A stretch of DNA of 64,000 bases. It comes from Hymenoscyphus infarciens (lineage: Eukaryota > Ascomycota > Leotiomycetes > Helotiales > Helotiaceae). A model generated the notes under the pieces. That model was given only the letters and a program-made list of their open reading frames with translations, did no database searches and was not told the origin of the DNA. Shown piece after piece: positions 57,700 to 64,000 of this stretch (positions are counted from its first letter, which is position 1; each line of letters starts with the position of its first letter). The stretch is taken from positions 172,873-236,872 of the forward strand of contig LLCB01000054.1 of NCBI GenBank assembly GCA_001414345.1. The letters run 5' to 3'. Both the position numbers and the translations under genes were made by a program.

Positions 57700-60600
57700 C
57701 TAATTAGTAGACATATAGATTAGATACTCAGTTACTTCGTATATTTCTACTATAGACATACTTATACAAAAGTAAACTTAATATTACTAGTAGACTCCTC
57801 TTCTCTAATTATAACTCCTTCTACTATTCAACAACTTCGACAATATACTATAAACGCTTCTTAATACAGGAAGCACCGATTACTAATACTAACCTTCTAA
57901 TATTATCCTAATAACTCCTCTAACCTCCTATTATCCTCTAAGATAATTTATACTCTCTAAGACACTTATTTACCTAAAACCTGAATTCTCTTTTACCTAC
58001 TAAGTAGAGTATAAACGGACTTTTAATAATATCTAAATTTAATTTAAGTAATAATAATATCTATAACATCTATAATATAATAGACATACTAGCACTGATT
58101 CTAATAACTTCAGAGGCTTTAACTTTAGTACTAAAATAAGCTCTAAAGCTAGTACTAAAGCTAAAGTTAATATAAATAGAAGAGACGATTTTTATAGTAG
58201 AATAAGAAGAGAAGTACGCTAAAAAAGAGAATAAAGACCTTCTTCTTTAAGACGAATTTCAAGTAGACTTTAAAGAATAGAATTAAGATAAATTTACTAA
58301 AATCCACTAATCTACCGCTACTAAGTTATAATAAATACTTTATAGAAGAGGTATATAAGTTAAGATAGATAGACATAAGATGCTTATATCTTAAGTACTA
58401 TATAACACTGCTACTAAAGTTAACTAAACTAAGTAGCTAGACGAAGACTTAAAAGATATAGTATTAGTAGAAGCTAGTACTGAAGAATTAAGATCCTGTT
58501 ATAAATATATACTAGAATACGCTAAAAGATAACAAAAGCTATAGTAATAACCTCTATAACCTCTATACTAATAACCTCTAGCTAAAAATATTACTTAAAA
58601 CACCTGATCTAAGATAAAGGCTAGAGATAAAGCTTTATAAATATCTACTATATAATAATAATAATAACAACTGATACCTTTAACGACTTTAATCCTACCG
58701 CCTAAAAGAAAAGACTTAAGCGATCTAGCACGACCTCTAATCCAACCTTTAAGTCTACTAAAAGATAACCAGACCTGCTTCTTTATATTCTATTAATTTA
58801 GTAAAGATACTAGTAGTAACAATTTCAATAATGCCTCTAAGTATCTAGAACATAATTAGCAATAGAATAATCTTAGTAGAAGACTACTAATATAAATAAA
58901 TATAGTATATTTTAAACCAGAATTAACTTCTTAAAGTTTAAAGAGTTAAGACTACTCTCGTATATTAGATACTCTTATAAAAGTATATAAGGATAATTAA
59001 AAGTATAGTAGAAAAGAAGATAACTTTACTATTAAAGTTATAATCTTTAAAGATATATATAAGAGAAGTAGAGTATTACTAGTAATTTACTCTCTTACCT
59101 TCTCTACTATACTAAAAGGTAATACTTTAAATTACTTTTATACTATACTTTTTGATAAATATAATAATTAATCTTTTAAAGTTTTATCTATATCTATATA
59201 ATAATACTTTAAAGATAAACTTTATAAAAGAGGCTAATTATCTAAGTAGAATAATATTAATTTATAAGAGATAATTCAAGTATTTAGAGTATTAATATTA
59301 TAGTCTTTTAAGAATATATTATTAAGACTTAATTTACTAAGATTTTCCCTTTCTATAGACTTTCGTACTAATAGTTAGTTTTTAAATAAGCTAATTTTAG
59401 TATATAAAAAGGCCCTAGATTATACTATTATAATATTAACCTTACTCTAAGACTCTTTAATTTCTAATACTATTACTCTCCTATAAAGTTCGATCTAATT
59501 CTATATAAAAGTCTACCTAGAGACAGTTATAAACAAAACTATAATAACTAAGAGGCACTTCTATAAGAGTAGATAATATAGTAGTATAAATAAATTTAGT
59601 AGTATAGATTAATATAAAAAGAAGAAGATATATTATATATATAGAAAAGACGATTATTTATCTTAGGATTATAGTTAAGAAGAGTAGGACTATTACTTTA
59701 CTAAATAGACTAATAAGAATTCTAGATACTTTAAAGAGAAGCGAGATAAGTATACTAGAAAGGTATATAATATAAATATAGTATATACTTAGAGTACCTA
59801 GAAGGAGGAGATATTAGAGACTCTTTATACTATTACTCTATTAAAAGAAGATAGTTACTTATTAGATACTAGTTTAGACGAAGAAGTTATCTATTATAAT
59901 ATTACTTCTATAGGATTTATTAATAATTTAAATACTAAATAACTTACTATGAATTTAATAAGTTTAGTATAAAGATATACTATTAATAGATATATTCTAT
60001 AAAACCTAAACAACCTAAATAACACTTCTAACGTTATATATAAATTTATAAAAGAAGTGTTTATAATAATAGCTAAAAGATATCTAAAAGAGAACTTCTT
60101 TAGTATAATAATTAATACTAGGGTAGCTTAAAAGTTAAGTATAGGATATAACTAATATCTCGCGTATATTAGACTTATTAAAAGTATCTTGATTAATAAA
60201 GGTATAAAGGGTTAATTTAATATCTAGTTTAGTAAGAGATATACTCTATCTTTGAGATTAATAATAATCGATATACTAATTAGAAGAGCTGAATTTTATA
60301 TAGTATAATCTGATACCTCTTTTATCTTTTATATTAATAATATAGATAACTTAAATATTACCTTAAATAATCTTTAAAACGTACTTATTTAAGAAAATAA
60401 GAAAGGATTAGAAATTAAAAGGTTCTCTATTATATAACGATTTAGATACTCTTTTCTACTCTAAGATAAAGCTATATATAACTTTATATAGGAGTATTTA
60501 ACATTTCTTATAAATATTAATATTTAACGACTTTATAAGCAATTTAGCTATCTATTAGTACTAAGATTATAATATATACTAGAAAGAGCTAGATATTATA

Positions 60601-63537
60601 TTAACTAAGATATCCTTTAATATCTTGCTAAATTCTATAAATACTATTAAAAGTATAGAAGTTTACTTAGCTAATTTAAGTTTACTCTTTATAATAACCT
60701 TAAATTTAATTATAGTATTTTAATTAATACTTTCTTCTTTAATAAGTAGGTAGTCTTATACTATATAAACGAAGTAATAAAGTATTAAGTAGGTGACTTT
60801 TTACTAGATATAAAAGCAACGACTATATAGGAGGTCTTCTAAAGATATTAGATTAATATATATCTTAGACCTTTTAATTATATTATTATAGATACTAGGA
60901 CAAACCTTATTAGAAAAGACTTTATATACTCTATTACTAGAATAGATACTATAGTAAAAACTATACTAGTTAAGGTATATAATTTAATTAGTATAGTAGA
61001 ATAATACTATAGACTGATTTAATAGGTATATAATATTATATATAAATAAGAGCTTTATCTCTTATAAAGTTTAGTACTTTAAATAGCCTTTAAAGTAATT
61101 AACGATATAGTAGGCCTAAATAGTCTAGTCTCTACTCTATTAATATATAGGGCATATACTCGAATAACTGTAAATAACGTACCTTCGTAACTGATTTCTA
61201 TAAGGTTAGAGACTTATAAGAAGGCTACTTAAGAAGTGTAAAAGTAGATTATATCTTATTAAGTTAAAGAAGCTCTTAATATATAAAATAGACTAATTAA
61301 CTAAGTTAAGGACTTACTCTTAAATTTAGACGTTTTAGTATAAAGAGAGTATATAAAGTCTTAGATAAGACCTTTTATTCTTTAAGGAATTAAGAATAAG
61401 GACTATATCGTAGTACTACTAAGTAGTCTTATAAAGTTTTAATCTATAGTTATAAAGCTATACTTTATTAAAACTTTTAAAACTTCTAGAATAGTACTAG
61501 CGACTAAGGAAGTTTCTAGTATAGTACTATCTAAAATAATACTATAACCTTATAAAAAAGAAGGAACTTTTAAGTAATAGAGTAGGTAAGATATTGAATA
61601 ACATTCGCCTTCTCTCTAATACTAACTTTAATAGTTATAGATCTACTAAAACACTGATATTCTAGAAACTATACTAGAACCTCTCTAGAAGCGTAGACGT
61701 AGATAGCTTTAAAAGTATCTAAAGCCTCTAAACGATATTAAAGCGTTATTCTAGTAGTTAGATACTTTTATTAATAATATTAACTATATTACTCTTAAGA
61801 ATATTAAAACTTTTCTTACTAATTTAAGTAAACTTTATAATATTAAAGTCTTTATAGCTAATAATAGTATAATATATATTAAATTATAATAAAAGGAGAT
61901 TAATAGATTAACTAATTATAGTGTTTTTAAGATTATTACTTAGAAGGAATTACCTCTTAATACTAGAATATTTAGATTACGCTTTATAAATAATATTAAA
62001 TTTAAGAGTATAGTACTTACTTTTATAAAGTTAAGATTAGTAATCTAAGTATATAATAATACTAGAAAGTTACTAGTGCTTACTTAAGCACCTATAATTT
62101 AGAGAGTAAGCTAGAGAATAATCCTTATACTTATTATAATACTTCTAGGTTTATAAGTATTTATTTAAGATATTATATAAGTATATATATAATCTTTAAC
62201 TAATTTAAATTAGAAATTCTTTATATACTCTCTTAAAGGTTATCCTTAATAGAAAGATATATTCTTTAAAGTAATTAGGCTATTATATAGTATTCTAGAA
62301 GCTAGTAATTATTAGTTTATAACGTACTATAAATACTATATTCTAAGGCTTATAATAGAATAGTTAATATTCGACCTCTGTCTTTTATATACTAAGTTAT
62401 ACTAATATAATAAGTAAGTAAAGTTAGATGCCTCTTTTAGTATAGTAGGCCTTTAAACTAATAATACTCTTATACTTACTAATAACGCTTTTACTAATAA
62501 AGAAGAGCTTACTATTAACAAAGCCGGGTTTATATCTAAGGAGAGAGAAGAGCTTACTATTAACTATCTAATTAAATTTAATAGAAGGTTAATTACTAAG
62601 TATTATAATAGCTTTATATCTCTTACTTAAGATTATGTAAAATACTTAGATTTAGTACGAAAGGCCTTATCTAAGATATCTAATATAAAAGGGATATTAT
62701 ATATAGTAGATACTAAAGATTAATATATTATATAACGTGCTAGAGAGGTATACTTAGCTATAGTATCTTAACTTAAAGCTGCTTTTGACTTGTTATATAC
62801 TACTTAAACTATTAATTCTTAAGATAATGATATTTTACTTTTTAATAAGCGAATTTAATAGTAAATTAACAATCTCTTAAAAGGACTTAAATTTATTAAA
62901 TTAGATAAATCTTCTTTAAAGTTATATACTTTTACTAATAGATTATTTACTAATAATAAGGACTTATTATTATAAATTAGTTATATTATTACTTTTATAG
63001 ATAAAGATAATAATATTAATATCTTATATTAGTCTTCTACTAAATATAAGAGAGTTACTTATAGTGTTTTAGTATTAGAATTATATATAATAAGCTCTGG
63101 ATTTAACGTTATAGCTTTAATAAAATCAACTCTTAAAAGTATTTTAAGATTTAAGGTACTACTTATAACATATACTGATTTAAAGTCTATTTATAAATAT
63201 ATAGCTAAATTAGGTATAACTAAGGAGAAGCGACTAATAATTAATATTATATACTTATAAGAAGCGTATAAATTAAGAGAGATTAATAAGATTAAATAGA
63301 TTAATAGTAAGAGTAATTCTATAGATGCTATAACTAAAAAGGGTTACTATAATACCTTATAAAAGTTGATCGATACTAATAAGCTAGACATTAACCTTAT
63401 AGAATAGGTAGAACGAAATAAGAGACTAAAATAGAGCCTTCTTATTAGTCGAGGGCAGGGAATAGAGAGCTCTAATTAGTTAGCTTAGATATGTGATTTT
63501 TAAGGTACTAACTTCTGTCGTTTTAAAGAAGTGCTAG

Positions 63538-63707
63538 TGTCGGTATATATTTAAGAGTAAATAGCGATTCGGATTAGTATACGTGGGTATACGTGCTTCT
63601 TACTTAAGAGCTACTTAAGTAGGCATCGTAGCTAGCTTTACTTAGTATATACGAACGATAATATAACTCTTTTTACATCGCTTTTATAACTATAAGTCAT
63701 ACTAATA
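63538..63707 (+). repeat. Copia copy 2, 3' LTR
   Basis: 170 bp from TGTCGGTATA to CATACTAATA (final CA changed to TA). It is preceded by AAAGAAGTGCTAG, the probable polypurine-tract region, which is also found just inside the LTR of copy 1. Confidence 0.92.
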
Positions 63708-63712
63708 TATAT

Positions 63713-64000
63713 ATCTAGAATATATACTACTAAAAATTAGAAGATAATATATATATACTAGTATTTAGTATATATATTTAAAAGTAATATAAATCTCTTA
63801 TTTAACCTTATATATCTTAGTATATAGATAAATAAAATTTATATTACTAAAAAAAGATTTAGATCTCTAGAGGTATATATCTCTAAAAGTTCGTATTTAT
63901 CTCTTCTTATCTACTAGTTTTATAGTACTAACTTAAATATATACTAATATATATACTTTAAGCTAAACTATTACTTAATATATTAAAAAATAAGTAATAA
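63713..64000. other. AT-rich sequence to the window end
   Basis: A continuation of the RIP-degraded block. It is rich in ATATAT and TAATAT words, with no readable protein and no repeat boundary before the end of the window. Confidence 0.5.

Larger units (their letters stand above)
57530..63707 (+). mobile_element. Ty1/Copia LTR retrotransposon, full-length, RIP-inactivated
   Basis: 6178 bp with 170-bp LTRs at 57530-57699 and 63538-63707 and the 5-bp flanking repeat TATAT (57525-57529 and 63708-63712). The order read on the plus strand is a gag-like part (57.8-59.0 kb), a damaged zinc knuckle (near 59.63 kb), a protease with NTRV where DTGA is expected (near 60.12 kb), and an integrase region. 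A reverse transcriptase follows, with TNN where TDD is expected (near 62.46 kb), then AFTNKEEL, and lastly RNase H (SIYKYIAKLGITKEKRL, near 63.2 kb). Integrase before reverse transcriptase defines Copia. Stops are nearly all TAG/TAA. TATAT is a weak target duplication in such AT-rich DNA. Confidence 0.9.

Noticed and set aside
46040..63707. CRISPR-like or prokaryotic repeat systems
   Set aside because: The repeated units are LTRs, minisatellites and transposon arms in a eukaryotic genome. There are no spacer-repeat arrays or associated genes.

Overview
The window is nuclear DNA of a filamentous ascomycete fungus. The genes have short introns (48-104 bp, one of 348 bp) with GT...AG ends and CTAAC-type branch points, and include Kar3/KlpA-type kinesin-14, SLC1, LOA1/VPS66, ILV3 and RNase T2 homologues. 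The AT-rich blocks carry the signature of repeat-induced point mutation (RIP): CA and TG are almost gone, TA is everywhere, CAG/CAA codons have become TAG/TAA, and catalytic Asp codons have become Asn. The general look of the proteins and the two-compartment composition suggest a leotiomycete, but this is inference and I cannot place it further.

Layout. Bases 1-23960 are ordinary gene-bearing DNA: a TALE homeobox regulator (4.3-5.8 kb, +), a kinesin-14 (9.7-13.1 kb, -), an LOA1/VPS66-type acyltransferase (14.4-15.5 kb, +), a SNO1/PdxT-type glutaminase (16.0-16.9 kb, -), a possible small membrane protein (17.6 kb, +) and an SLC1-type acyltransferase (19.2-20.2 kb, +). A family of short mobile-looking repeats sits between these genes. 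At 24.0-25.2 kb lies a degenerate inverted-repeat element. Bases 25-31 kb are again normal: a gene relic, a conserved fungal beta-barrel-like protein (-), ILV3 (+) and a secreted-type RNase T2 (+).

From about 33 kb on, the sequence is mostly RIP-ruined. It holds a Tad-like LINE (34.0-36.8 kb), a probable hAT-type DNA transposon (39.9-42.7 kb) and a block of more than 20 kb that runs to the end of the window. Two intact genes stand as islands in it: a type II membrane mannosyltransferase (37.6-39.2 kb) and a divergent protein kinase (42.8-43.6 kb, about 1 kb of normal DNA).

The last block is nested. A decayed RecQ-type helicase gene, resembling fungal telomere-linked helicases, appears as a 5' part (44.8-45.7 kb) and a 3' part (52.3-54.4 kb). 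The parts are separated by an element with inverted arms, each containing a 41-bp near-palindrome. That element is itself split by a Ty1/Copia retrotransposon (46040-50788, 173-bp LTRs, AGTTT target duplication). A second, longer Copia copy of the same family lies at 57530-63707 with TATAT duplications. The first copy lacks about 1.4 kb covering the zinc knuckle and protease. A 28-bp minisatellite and five copies of a telomere-like hexamer (CTCTAA) lie nearby, so the right end may be old subtelomeric DNA. Copia, LINE and helicase identities rest on my own reading of frame-shifted, stop-ridden translations and should be confirmed by profile searches.

Exon structures were assigned by joining reading frames at canonical splice sites. 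In every spliced gene the joined exon length is a multiple of three and the family motifs become continuous.
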